Below are positions 7,896 to 16,978 of a stretch of DNA of 64,000 nt, one piece after another; position 1 is the first letter of the stretch, and every line of letters starts with the position of its first letter. A program made the position numbers and the translations under genes. Location of the stretch: assembly GCF_900106045.1 (NCBI RefSeq), contig NZ_LT629802.1, positions 1,054,001 through 1,118,000 of the forward strand, given 5' to 3'. The DNA comes from Pseudomonas mucidolens (GTDB lineage Bacteria; Pseudomonadota; Gammaproteobacteria; Pseudomonadales; Pseudomonadaceae). The notes beneath the pieces are model-generated. The model worked only from the letters and a program-made list of their open reading frames with translations. It was not told where the DNA came from and ran no database searches.

Positions 7896-10800
7896 TTACT
7901 CTCCCCAGACCGTCGCGGGTTTGTTGCTGTGGTAATCATAGAAACCCTGAAGTACCCAGGTCGTGCCCGTGCGCTCAAACGCGGCGCGCCATGCTCCTCG
8001 GCCCGCGCCCGGTTCCAGCTGGGCCATGTCGTACCAGTAATACCCGTTGATCCTTTTGGTCGTGGCTCTGCCGGAGCGGATATCTTCCAGAATTTCCATG
8101 ATTTTGGCTTTGGCCGGGGCGGGGAAGTTGTCGTAAGACATCTGCGTTTCAGCCAGCGGGCCGAGGGTGACCGTAAACTTGTCTGCTGTGGCTGGGGCCT
8201 CCGGCACAAGGGGGGCTTCGGTCACGGATGCCGATGTGCCTTCTGCCTTCTTCGATGTAACCTTGGTCACCGGTTCAACCTCAAAGGGCTCCTTGTACTT
8301 TGAGAGATCCTTGGTGAAGCGCTGAATATCTTCACTGGTGGTCATTTTGGATTTCTGCTGTGACGTTCCTTTTTTTACCACGATGTAAGGAATGCCCCGG
8401 TTGCGGATTTCCGTCAGTAACCCAAGTCTATTTTTGGCTTTCATTTGCGCCCTGAGCGTTTCCAGCATCATTTTTTTATACGCTTCACGGTTGCCGGGGG
8501 CGTCTATATATTCTTTTATCGCGGCTGCTACTTCGTGGGCTTCCCCCGGGAATCGCGTTTTGAGATTAGCCACGGATTTAGCCTCTGCCTCGGAAAGTAG
8601 CTGGGTCATTTCGTGCTTGAGTTTTTCGAGTGCTACCTTGTTTTTGCCCTGTGGGGGGGGGGTTAACGCAATGAATACTGCACCGGTAAAATTATCCGGC
8701 ATCGCCGTCATTTCAATTTTTGTAAATTTGCCATCGCTGTCAACCAAGTCATTTCTGAGAGGAAGTGCTATATCAAATAGTTTTATTTTTTGGGCGTCAG
8801 TAAAGGTCATGCCAGTTAAATTTTCTTCGAAGTGTTTGATGTGCGCATCCACCGCCCGCCACAGGAAAAATTTGAACTTCAGTGTCTGGTAGGCGAATTT
8901 ATAAGGCGTGGGGTCGAGACGGTTATTTTGCACATCGCTGATGAGTGTGTGAAAACGATTGATGGTTGGCGTGTTGAAGTCGTGCAAACTCTCATCCAGT
9001 ATACGATTGGCAAGCTCCGGGGGCATGGCGTTGATAGACTCCCTCGCCGTGAGTGCTTCTGCGGGAGGGGGATTGCGCAGGGGCATCAGCACGCCTTGCA
9101 CCAAAGCATGTTTCCTCTGTTGTTGGGTTGCCTGCGGAGCCCCGGGTGAGATTGAACCTTGACCGCCACCCAGTGCTCTTGATCGCTCTTCAACCCGCCA
9201 TTTGCCGTTCTCCCAACGCACTGTCCGCTGTTGCGCGCGGTTATTCGGCGCGTAGACAATGCGCTGGCCCCCTTGCACGGCGGTCTTATAATAGTGCTTG
9301 CCTTGTTTCAGATAGCCTTGTCCCCCCGCGTCCCTGAATACGTAACGGCCCTCGGGCACCAGCCCTTTATCATCGAACCCGTTGAGTTGGAAAGGCTTCA
9401 ACTGCGGATCGTATAGGCGAGGACCGGACGACGACTCCACGCCTGTCTTGCTCCTTCTTCTGCCCGCGCGGCTCATGATCAAGTCTTCACCGCCTTCTGC
9501 CAGCACTTCGCCTAATCCGCTGATGAAATCACTGACCCATTGGCTGGCACTGCCACCTTCGTCCTTTATCGCCGCCACTGCGGCGCCGCCCACCATTTCA
9601 GGCAGGACCGAGCGCGCCAGCACTGCGCCCATCCGGCCCGCCGGGAACATCGACATGGCGCCGGTCAGCAGGGCCAGGCCTTTTTTACGTCCCTCCTGCG
9701 CCGCCGTGCTGTTGCGCTCGGCGTTGGACACGGTGAGTACATCGGCAGTCTTGAGCGCGTTGGCTATCTGCGTTTCGTGCAGCACTTTCAGCAGGTTCTC
9801 TGTCGCGACAGGAAAGGAAATCCCCGAAGCAAAACTCTCCCATGCCCGAGACCGGGTGGGTGAGAAAATTGATTGCGTTACCTGCTTTACTTTCGCCTGC
9901 GTCGACAGGTTCGGCGAGGTTGGTGTGATGCTGTCCAACTGATCAGCCTGCGCAGCCAGCGGCAACTTTGAAATAAGCCAGAGCACCATCTGTCGGGAGC
10001 CTGTGAGCGCCTGGGTAACCGCTGCGCCCAGTGTCCGGATGGACGCGGCGTGGACCTCCCTGAATTGCTTGCCGTCAGGAGCCCCGGGGGTGTACAGCGT
10101 CAGCGAAGGCCGGCTCGCCGGGGTCTTCACCGCAAACGCCAGGACGTCATTCAGTACGTCGTGGTTCCATTGAAGTTGATGGACCACCACTTCATGCCCG
10201 TTGACCGTCCCACGCCCTTCAGGCTCTGGGCTGTCCAGCGCGGCCAGCACCAGATGCAGTCCTGTATTGTGCCGGTCAGGCGTCAGGTCTGCGGAAATAT
10301 GAGCTGTCCATAGGTGCGCCCGGATCTGCCTGGCTTTCAAGGCCATCCATTCGGTCTGCCGTTGCCGGGCTTCAGGACCGAGCCATTCGAGAAATCGCCT
10401 GCCCACGTCAGCGGTTTCGATCAGCGCGCAAATGGCTTCGTAGCTCAGCGGACCTTCTTCGGCATGGTGCTGCGCGTTGCGTTCTCGGGGTGTCAGGTTA
10501 GAGATCGCCCATTCGCTCAGCGAACGACGGTCATCCACATACGACAGGTCGGTCACCGCCAGACCGGAGCCGTAGGGTGATGCGCCGACGGGCGCACGCG
10601 GGTCGATTTTCTGTTTGTGGATACTCAGAAACACCGCATCCGGGTCGGCGGGTGGGTATTTTTCCTCGATTAGGCGGGCAAGCTCCGTGCGGGTCCATTT
10701 GCGCAGGGCTTCTGGCGTTCCCAGTGTCGCCGGGTCAGGTGGCAAGGACGTCAGGTCGACCACCGCCTCTCGCCAATCCCGCGCCGCCGCCCACCAGGCG

Positions 10801-13800
10801 AGGCGATCACTGCCGCTGACTGCGCGACTGCCATGCAGCCAAGTGTCCAGCGCTTGCTGTTTAAGCCGAAACTGGTGTTCGTCCAGGACTTGCGCCAAGT
10901 CCAACTGCCCTGAGAGGTTCAATGCCGCATCGATTCTGTCGACCCAGGCGGTAACGTCCTCTTCTTCTGCCGGGCCGCTTGAAATAACATTCCTCACGGC
11001 CTCTTGTTGCCTGGCCCGCAGGTCCTGGACCCGTCGTGGAAACAGCTTTTGCGTCATCGGCGCAGTGTGCACCTCTTCCTTTGTCGCGCTGTCCTGCATC
11101 AGGCCCGTCTTGAGTTGCGACAGGTTGCTGTACACCTCAAGCGGTTGACCCAGGCCGTAGAGCATTGCTTCTGTTTGCGCGTCGGGGTTGTGCAGGGTCA
11201 ACGCAAACGCGCCTGGCATGGGCACGCTGGCCCCCCAGTCTGCGGGGGTGTAGTGAAAGGCGTATACCCCTAGGCGAGCATCGCCCGCCGTCGCTTCACG
11301 GGATGCGTCGTGCGGTACCGCGAGGGCATAATCGGTCACGGCCTTATGCAGCTGCGGACCGAGCGTCCCGTCAGCCTTGCATAGATCGGCCTGGGTGCTG
11401 AGTTGGGTGCTGAATTCCTGAGCCAGCCAGTCGCTGACGCTGTGGCCCTGGCTGAAGGTGGCAGGTGTTTCCCAGAAGGTGTTCAGTGCCCGTTCAAGCT
11501 GTCTTGGGTACGCGAGCGGCGTAGTGTTCAGCAGTCGCTCGAGCCTGTCTTTTGCGGCGTTGCTGTTCAGAGAAGCGGGCACTTGCGTGGTGCCGTTTGT
11601 ATGACGAACCACTTCGATCAGGCTCATGTCGAGGAAGCGTTCATTCAGGTCGGTCTTTCCGGCGAGTGCGCGCCAGAACAGCGTTTGCAGGGGCAGGGTG
11701 TCTATCACGCGCTGTCTGAAAAGCGCCTCGCCGGGCAACCGTTCCGCGGGTGGAACAGGCTCTTGCCGCACGCTGCGCACTGACAGCTCTGCGACCGAGA
11801 CCTGTTCAGCCAGTGAGGGGAACGCCGTTTTAAATGCCTCGGTAAGACACTCTGCGGCCACGGCTGAAGCCAGCGGTACGGCCTCGTCAAGACGCATCAT
11901 TTGTCGCTGTGAAGCTTCTATCTGCTTTGTCAGATGGGCGCTGGGGTCCGGGGCTGTATCGGCTTGCGGGCGTCCGCCCAGATGATTTGGTTCAGCCGAT
12001 TCTTCGACGCGACGCAGTGCCTTGAACGTGCGCAGGCCGTCGGCACGCATCAGCCTGGCTGTATAGGGGGCACCCAGAAAGACCTCGAGCGATTGCGTCA
12101 ATGAGCGCGTGTCGCCCTGAGCCAAAAAAGCTTCACGGAAGGCGCGTCCCGTCGCGGGGTCGAAAACCCCCTCGTTCAGGAATTTTTCGAACGCGGCGCA
12201 GGCAAGCACGTACGACCATTTATAGGAATAAACCCTCGCCGCAAAGCCTGTAGTCATCATCTCGGCAGCGTTGAAAGGACGTACATGTTCTGGCCACTGC
12301 AAGTGGCCGACAACCGCGTTTACTGCCTCGAATATCTCTTGAGCGCTGCGACCATCACTCTGGGTGAAATGCACTTCAAAATCGAAAAGCATCATCAGCA
12401 GCGAATCGGCTGTTGCCCAACTGGTTTGCGTGCGCAGAGCCGTCATCAGCTGTTCCAGCAGCGTGTCCGGAATCGTTTCGCCAGTCTGGTAATGGCTCGA
12501 TAGCCAGGTCAGAAACGCTTTGGAAAAACACCACTGCGCCATGAACTGGCCGGCGAACTCAACCGTGTCGTGCGCCAATCCGTTTATTCCGGAAATGTCC
12601 CGATATGCCGCCTGTGTCAAAAGTTGCTGCAGACAATGCCCCCATTCATGCAGCATCACGTGCAACTTCTGGTGGTCGAGCAGGTGGGATTTATCATCGC
12701 TGCGCGGAAACAGCCCGCTGCGCAGAATGGCAATCGGTAATTTGGGTCGACCTTCGGCAGTGATGCGGCGGTTGCGCAGCCCGATCGTCTCGCCCTCTGT
12801 GTTGTTCACGGCACTCTGGTAAAGATCCACAAACAAATAGCCAATCGCTTGCTGATACTCTCTGATTTCGAAGCACCGTACATCTGGGTGCCAGCCCTCA
12901 ACATCCGAACGCTCGAGTACTTCAACGCCAAATAGCAACTGGGTGAACTGGGATAAGCCGCTCAAGACTCTTTCCAACGGAAAATATTCATGTAACGGCT
13001 CATAAGAGCTTCCTTCGTATTGACGTATTTTTTCGCCGAGGAATTCATAATCCCAAGGCTGTACCTCAGTAATACCGTGCTGTATCGCGCGCGCTTCAAG
13101 TTGCTCGGCTTCCCGGGCAAACGCATCCTGCTGTTCATCAACCGCGTTGCGTAAAAATGCCGTTACGTGCTCAGTGGAGTCAGCCATCTGGCCTTCAAGC
13201 GCATATTCAGCGAAGTTTTCGTAGCCCAGCAGCCTGGCTTTCTTGTGTCGGGCATTCAGCAACGATGCCAATACCTCATCGTTATTGTGGGCGGGGTCAT
13301 AACCCTGCGCCGACGCCTTTGAGTAAAACGCGATCCACACAGCTTTGCGCAGCGGACGATGTTCGGCATACCGCATCACCATTTGAAACGGTTCGTTGCT
13401 CAAGTCGAGCCGCCAGCCCGGCAGATTTTTTTCCTGGGCTTTTTTCGCCATGTACCGTTTTATCGGGGCTGGCAGACCTGCCAACAGCGCTTCGTCTGTA
13501 ACGTGCTGGCTCCAGGCATCGGCTGCCAGGCGCGAGTGCGATTTGAATGTGCCTTCCAGTCGCTTGATTTCGCTGTTCAACTCAGCCAAAAGACGTTGCG
13601 AATCCGGCGCAAGGGCCATTCCGGATAATCGATATTCCCGTAGTATTTTCTGCAGCACTCTCTGACGGGGCTTTTCAAACAATGCGGCGGCCGGGCTGTC
13701 GGCGAGTTCTTGATACAACGTAAATAATTCGGTGTTTTGTGCCAGTTGCGTTTTGTACGCAGCGGCCAAGTCAGCGCAGCGTGACACGGCGGCGGTCCAG

Positions 13801-14051
13801 GTCTGCCCGGTTCTGACGGTGCCAAGAATATTGATCACTTCAAGCGTGCTTTCGAGCCGAGACTTTATGGCATCCATTGCCAGTACCAGGTCGTCCCACG
13901 TAGGAAAAGGTGTCTGGCTGACGATGATTTCGGCGACTTTGAGGCGACTGTCAGCAATGATTTTTTCGATGGCAGGTGCTAGATGCTCCGCGCGAATCCT
14001 TGTGAACGACGGCAAGTCATCGGGATCAAGCAAGGGGTTGTCATTGAGCAT
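7896..14051 (-). CDS. Giant M3 metallopeptidase / DUF6543-like toxin with RelE-like C-terminus
   Basis: A 2051-residue protein in apparent modules. Residues about 10-685 look like an M3 oligopeptidase (thimet/PrlC-like), with the zinc motif HEWGH at 468-472 and the third ligand probably Glu498 in TVEFAGQF. A long region to about 1500 resembles the DUF6543 dermonecrotic-toxin-like domain of Pseudomonas (FHYTPADWG, LYTPGAPDGKQF). A hydrophobic glycine-rich stretch lies near 1470. The last 90 residues (GRGAWRAAFE, then FYDYHSNKPATVWGE) look like a RelE/ParE-type nuclease fold. I start at 14051 because AGGAAGAG sits 4 bases before that ATG; the TTG at 14093 has no ribosome site. A C10 tract (8653-8662) lies near residue 1797. 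Inference: a polymorphic toxin. The export route is unknown; no Sec signal and no neighbouring immunity gene is seen. Confidence 0.8.
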   Translation of the reverse strand: MLNDNPLLDPDDLPSFTRIRAEHLAPAIEKIIADSRLKVAEIIVSQTPFPTWDDLVLAMDAIKSRLESTLEVINILGTVRTGQTWTAAVSRCADLAAAYKTQLAQNTELFTLYQELADSPAAALFEKPRQRVLQKILREYRLSGMALAPDSQRLLAELNSEIKRLEGTFKSHSRLAADAWSQHVTDEALLAGLPAPIKRYMAKKAQEKNLPGWRLDLSNEPFQMVMRYAEHRPLRKAVWIAFYSKASAQGYDPAHNNDEVLASLLNARHKKARLLGYENFAEYALEGQMADSTEHVTAFLRNAVDEQQDAFAREAEQLEARAIQHGITEVQPWDYEFLGEKIRQYEGSSYEPLHEYFPLERVLSGLSQFTQLLFGVEVLERSDVEGWHPDVRCFEIREYQQAIGYLFVDLYQSAVNNTEGETIGLRNRRITAEGRPKLPIAILRSGLFPRSDDKSHLLDHQKLHVMLHEWGHCLQQLLTQAAYRDISGINGLAHDTVEFAGQFMAQWCFSKAFLTWLSSHYQTGETIPDTLLEQLMTALRTQTSWATADSLLMMLFDFEVHFTQSDGRSAQEIFEAVNAVVGHLQWPEHVRPFNAAEMMTTGFAARVYSYKWSYVLACAAFEKFLNEGVFDPATGRAFREAFLAQGDTRSLTQSLEVFLGAPYTARLMRADGLRTFKALRRVEESAEPNHLGGRPQADTAPDPSAHLTKQIEASQRQMMRLDEAVPLASAVAAECLTEAFKTAFPSLAEQVSVAELSVRSVRQEPVPPAERLPGEALFRQRVIDTLPLQTLFWRALAGKTDLNERFLDMSLIEVVRHTNGTTQVPASLNSNAAKDRLERLLNTTPLAYPRQLERALNTFWETPATFSQGHSVSDWLAQEFSTQLSTQADLCKADGTLGPQLHKAVTDYALAVPHDASREATAGDARLGVYAFHYTPADWGASVPMPGAFALTLHNPDAQTEAMLYGLGQPLEVYSNLSQLKTGLMQDSATKEEVHTAPMTQKLFPRRVQDLRARQQEAVRNVISSGPAEEEDVTAWVDRIDAALNLSGQLDLAQVLDEHQFRLKQQALDTWLHGSRAVSGSDRLAWWAAARDWREAVVDLTSLPPDPATLGTPEALRKWTRTELARLIEEKYPPADPDAVFLSIHKQKIDPRAPVGASPYGSGLAVTDLSYVDDRRSLSEWAISNLTPRERNAQHHAEEGPLSYEAICALIETADVGRRFLEWLGPEARQRQTEWMALKARQIRAHLWTAHISADLTPDRHNTGLHLVLAALDSPEPEGRGTVNGHEVVVHQLQWNHDVLNDVLAFAVKTPASRPSLTLYTPGAPDGKQFREVHAASIRTLGAAVTQALTGSRQMVLWLISKLPLAAQADQLDSITPTSPNLSTQAKVKQVTQSIFSPTRSRAWESFASGISFPVATENLLKVLHETQIANALKTADVLTVSNAERNSTAAQEGRKKGLALLTGAMSMFPAGRMGAVLARSVLPEMVGGAAVAAIKDEGGSASQWVSDFISGLGEVLAEGGEDLIMSRAGRRRSKTGVESSSGPRLYDPQLKPFQLNGFDDKGLVPEGRYVFRDAGGQGYLKQGKHYYKTAVQGGQRIVYAPNNRAQQRTVRWENGKWRVEERSRALGGGQGSISPGAPQATQQQRKHALVQGVLMPLRNPPPAEALTARESINAMPPELANRILDESLHDFNTPTINRFHTLISDVQNNRLDPTPYKFAYQTLKFKFFLWRAVDAHIKHFEENLTGMTFTDAQKIKLFDIALPLRNDLVDSDGKFTKIEMTAMPDNFTGAVFIALTPPPQGKNKVALEKLKHEMTQLLSEAEAKSVANLKTRFPGEAHEVAAAIKEYIDAPGNREAYKKMMLETLRAQMKAKNRLGLLTEIRNRGIPYIVVKKGTSQQKSKMTTSEDIQRFTKDLSKYKEPFEVEPVTKVTSKKAEGTSASVTEAPLVPEAPATADKFTVTLGPLAETQMSYDNFPAPAKAKIMEILEDIRSGRATTKRINGYYWYDMAQLEPGAGRGAWRAAFERTGTTWVLQGFYDYHSNKPATVWGE

Positions 14052-14247
14052 GTTCTCTTCCTGAGAAAGTGTCGGAAGCGACAACTTATTCAAGAAGCGG
14101 ATCGGGGAGGCGTTACATATCCATCTCGGCGAGGAACCGTGCGCGGGGCAGCGTTGCCGGCCGAATTCGGCCAGTCACAACGAGCCGAAGTCGACCCAGC
14201 GCGAAATTGCCCGCGCGCAGCGGGCTGTTGTCGCGCCAGTTGATTGA

Positions 14248-14840
14248 CTAGCGATTAAAACGTTCGACCAATGAATACTGGGTCATGGCTGTCTGCGTTA
14301 ATTCCCGACTCAGCTGTGCGGAATGCCTGGCCTGTTCAGATGTTTGATCCGCAAGACCTGCGATGGTCGTGATGTTGCGGCTGATTTCCTCTGCAACGGC
14401 GGTTTGTTCTTCGGTCGCCGCCGCAATCTGGGTGGTCGCCGCCATCTGATTGACCGCGGCGGATATCTGCTCGGTGGTCGGCTTTACTTTGACCGATCGT
14501 AACCCACAACTTGGCTACCCTCGAAAACGGGGGTGACGTAGGCATTTACCCAGTAGTGATCACCATTTTTCGAGCGATTCTTGACGATCCCCATCCAGGG
14601 CTTGCCTTGCTTGAGTGCGGCCCACAGGTGGGCGGATACGGCGGGGGAACATCGAGGTGACGAACGATATTTTGTGGCGCGCCGATCGGATCCACTTTGT
14701 CGAAGCCGCTGATCTCGACGAAGGCGTCATTGCAGTAGGTAATGACGCCTCTTGCGTCTGTCGTTGAGATGAGTTTCTGCTGAGGGGGAACAACAAATAT
14801 TCCGAATAGGGTGTGCGCTCCCTAAAACAAATGGATCCAA
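14248..14840 (-). pseudogene. Decayed PAS-domain chemoreceptor (Aer-like)
   Basis: On the minus strand, pieces of an Aer-type receptor can be read in different frames. There is a PAS core GVITYCNDAFVEISGF (around 14705-14750), then NRSKNGDHYWVNAYVTPVFE (around 14530-14590). The extreme C-terminus of an MCP signalling domain, beginning MAATTQIAAATEEQTAVAEE (14386-14445), ends at 14248. At least two frame changes are present, and the HAMP and most of the signalling domain (about 250 residues) are missing. It cannot make a working receptor. It sits directly upstream of the giant toxin-like gene, which may mark a recombination point. Confidence 0.75.
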
Positions 14841-14999
14841 GGGGCTCAGCTCGGGGGCCATCCGCCGGGTGTGTCGCGCAAAGCATAGCGCTTGAATGAA
14901 AAGGCACCAGGCAAAATGGGCGACTGGGAGGAGCTATACTGATTTTACTTTTTAAAACAGCCCGCTCTTGATCACCGCACAGCCCACCAGGCAGAACAC

Positions 15000-15749
15000 A
15001 TGAAACTCTCGACACTCATCACGGCGCTGCTTTGCCTATTGTTCGGCACCGTTGTAGGGGCCGGACAGTATCAGGTGGTTACTGAAGAATGGGCGCCTTA
15101 TAACTACCGGGAGGACAACCAGCTCACCGGCATGGCCACCGAGATCGTTCGGCGCATAATGGCGCTGACCGGGGATGACTTTGACGTGGTTTTGCAGCCC
15201 AGCATGCGAAGCGCCCGCGTACTGGAAACCCGGCCGAAAAGCATAATGTATTCGCTGTTCCGCACGGCAGAGCGCGAACCGTTATACAAGTGGGTCGGAC
15301 CGATTGTGGAAGAGTCCATTTACCCCTATCAGCTAGCCAGTGCGCCTCAGCCGGTGAACTCCCTGGAACAATTGATGCGTGCTCCGCGGATCACCACGCG
15401 ACATGCAGGCTTGATACCCGAGACGCTGCAAGCGCTGGGGTTCAATAACCTCGAAAAAAGTGCAACCGAGAGCCTGCAGCTCTACCGTATGCTGCTGGCC
15501 GGACGCACCGACATTATTATCGGTGACACCGCTGCGGGAGTGACTTACTACAGTCGCCAACTGGGCATCGCCCCGGGCACGCTGCGGCAGATTCCCGTCG
15601 AGCTTTATCGCTCATCGCTGTACATCGCGTTCAGCCGCGACAGTGATGACGAAGTGGTCGCCCGATGGGCCCGCGCGCTGGAGCAGATGCGTCGTTCGGG
15701 CGAGCTGAAGCGCATCCGGGATCGGTACAACTACGCCGTCGGGCAATGA
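15000..15749 (+). CDS. Periplasmic solute-binding protein (SBP_bac_3 type)
   Basis: The 249-residue protein has a signal peptide (MKLSTLITALLCLLFGTVVGA, cleavage about residue 21). A type-3 extracellular solute-binding fold follows: QVVTEEWAPYNYREDNQLTG near the mature start, and GRTDIIIGD near residue 175 at the second lobe. Such proteins bind amino acids or similar small polar molecules for ABC uptake. No permease or ATPase lies next to it, so it is an orphan. An AT-rich patch at 14940-14960 may be its promoter. Confidence 0.82.
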   Translation: MKLSTLITALLCLLFGTVVGAGQYQVVTEEWAPYNYREDNQLTGMATEIVRRIMALTGDDFDVVLQPSMRSARVLETRPKSIMYSLFRTAEREPLYKWVGPIVEESIYPYQLASAPQPVNSLEQLMRAPRITTRHAGLIPETLQALGFNNLEKSATESLQLYRMLLAGRTDIIIGDTAAGVTYYSRQLGIAPGTLRQIPVELYRSSLYIAFSRDSDDEVVARWARALEQMRRSGELKRIRDRYNYAVGQ

Positions 15750-15792
15750 CACCCGGACCCCGCATACCTCCACGAGGGCGCTCACGTACTTG

Positions 15793-16608
15793 CTAGTCCC
15801 CGATATTTTTGAGAACTGCCGCCACGATCGCTTCAGGGCAATCTTCCTGAACCAGATGACCTGCGTCCGGGATCAAATGGCAGTCACGATCAGCGATCAA
15901 CCGAGCCAAGGCCAGGCCTTTCTCATGGGGTATCCAATCGTCGTCCTTCCCCCAAAGGACGCTGACAGGGCAGTCAAGGCGGCTGTAGAGTCCCTCGACC
16001 TCGTCCGTCCATTTCTGATCCATCTGGGCAATCTGGCGGTAGAACGCAGGTTGGCCCACAGGCCCAAGCCATGGAGCGCTATAGATGCCGAGGGCTTGCT
16101 CCGACAATGGATGGTGCGCTGACGATTGCAGGTAGGCATGCAGCAGCGCACGGTGCATGTAGTCTGGCATGCCGGCAAATGCCACTTCGTGCTGGCGCAC
16201 ATGCTGCACGAACGGTGAACCCCAGGGCGCCAGCGCGACCGCATCAAATATCGTCAACGACGCATAACGCAAGCCGTTCAGATAATAGGCGCGCAAGGCC
16301 GTGGCCCCACCGAAGTCGTGCACGAGGACATCCGGACGCTGCAGGCCCCACTCGGCAAACAGCGCGGCAAGAAGCGTATTCTGCACCGCCAGGGATACGT
16401 CTTGACCAGGGCGCATCTCGGACAGTCCGTAACCGACCAGGTCGAAGTAGTACACCGTTCTGCGGTCAGTGAGGTGCGGCACTATCCTGCGCCAGACTTG
16501 TGACGAAAACGGCGTCCCGTGAATCGCGACAAGTGCCGGTCCGTTTCCGCAACTGCCCCAACGTACTGCGTTGCCATCGATGATTGTGGTGTTTGGCAGC
16601 TCGAGCAT
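15793..16608 (-). CDS. Alpha/beta-fold hydrolase, haloalkane dehalogenase-like
   Basis: The 271-residue protein has the oxyanion motif HGTPFSSQVW at about residues 30-39. Its nucleophile elbow is VHDFGGATALR at about 99-109, where Asp101 replaces the usual Ser, as in haloalkane or haloacetate dehalogenases. The C-terminal PDAGHLVQEDCPE carries the catalytic His. Other members with Asp are hydrolases of unknown substrate, so dehalogenation is only a possibility. The start at 16608 has a strong GGTGAGGAG ribosome site. It is divergent from the ArsR-type gene and probably controlled by it. Confidence 0.82.
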   Translation of the reverse strand: MLELPNTTIIDGNAVRWGSCGNGPALVAIHGTPFSSQVWRRIVPHLTDRRTVYYFDLVGYGLSEMRPGQDVSLAVQNTLLAALFAEWGLQRPDVLVHDFGGATALRAYYLNGLRYASLTIFDAVALAPWGSPFVQHVRQHEVAFAGMPDYMHRALLHAYLQSSAHHPLSEQALGIYSAPWLGPVGQPAFYRQIAQMDQKWTDEVEGLYSRLDCPVSVLWGKDDDWIPHEKGLALARLIADRDCHLIPDAGHLVQEDCPEAIVAAVLKNIGD

Positions 16609-16618
16609 CTCCTCACCT

Positions 16619-16648
16619 CATATTGTCAAATAGCTATATGACGATATG
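16619..16648. promoter_or_regulatory. 30-bp palindrome, candidate ArsR-family operator
   Basis: Arms CATATTGTCAAAT (16619-16631) and ATATGACGATATG (16636-16648) match at 11 of 13 positions around AGCT. The element lies between the divergent hydrolase and ArsR-type genes, 10 bp from the hydrolase start. A regulator bound here would cover both promoters. Confidence 0.55.
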
Positions 16649-16657
16649 ATAGACAGC

Positions 16658-16972
16658 ATGAATAGATCAATACAAATAATGGCGATGGCCAGCGAGCAGC
16701 GATTGACGATCCTGAAGCTACTGGGCGCTCCGCAAAAACACTTCTGTCACCAACAGTCGGCTGATCCCCTCGAGTTCGGGGTCTGCATGACCCTGATCGC
16801 CGAAGCGTTGGCAATTGCTCAGCCCTCAGCCAGCAGGCACTTGGCGATTATCCGCGAGGCAGGCTTCATCAAGGTGCGAAAACACCTGAAATGGTCCTAT
16901 TGCAAACGTGATGAAGTCGCGATCAGTGAGTACCTGAACTGGCTGGCCCGCGAGCTTTCATCAGGCGCCTAG
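16658..16972 (+). CDS. ArsR-family winged-helix transcriptional regulator
   Basis: A 104-residue protein with a winged helix: IMAMASEQRLTILKLLGAP for the first helices and LAIAQPSASRHLAIIREAGF for the recognition helix, followed by the wing IKVRKHLKWSYCKRDE. The Cys residues present (CHQQ, GVC, YCK) do not form a classical metal motif, so it may sense an organic molecule. ATG at 16646 lies inside the palindrome and has no ribosome site. ATG at 16658 is preferred but also lacks a clear one. It probably represses the divergent hydrolase and itself. Confidence 0.8.
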   Translation: MNRSIQIMAMASEQRLTILKLLGAPQKHFCHQQSADPLEFGVCMTLIAEALAIAQPSASRHLAIIREAGFIKVRKHLKWSYCKRDEVAISEYLNWLARELSSGA

Positions 16973-16978
16973 GATGGC

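Noticed and set aside
14133..14155. GGAACC near the toxin-like gene as a second hrp box
   Set aside because: No CCAC at 15-16 bases and it points away from the toxin-like gene.
14120..14250. Readable peptide after the chemoreceptor stop (WRDNSPLRAGNFALGRLR)
   Set aside because: In frame only after a stop, no start or ribosome site; I know no family with it.
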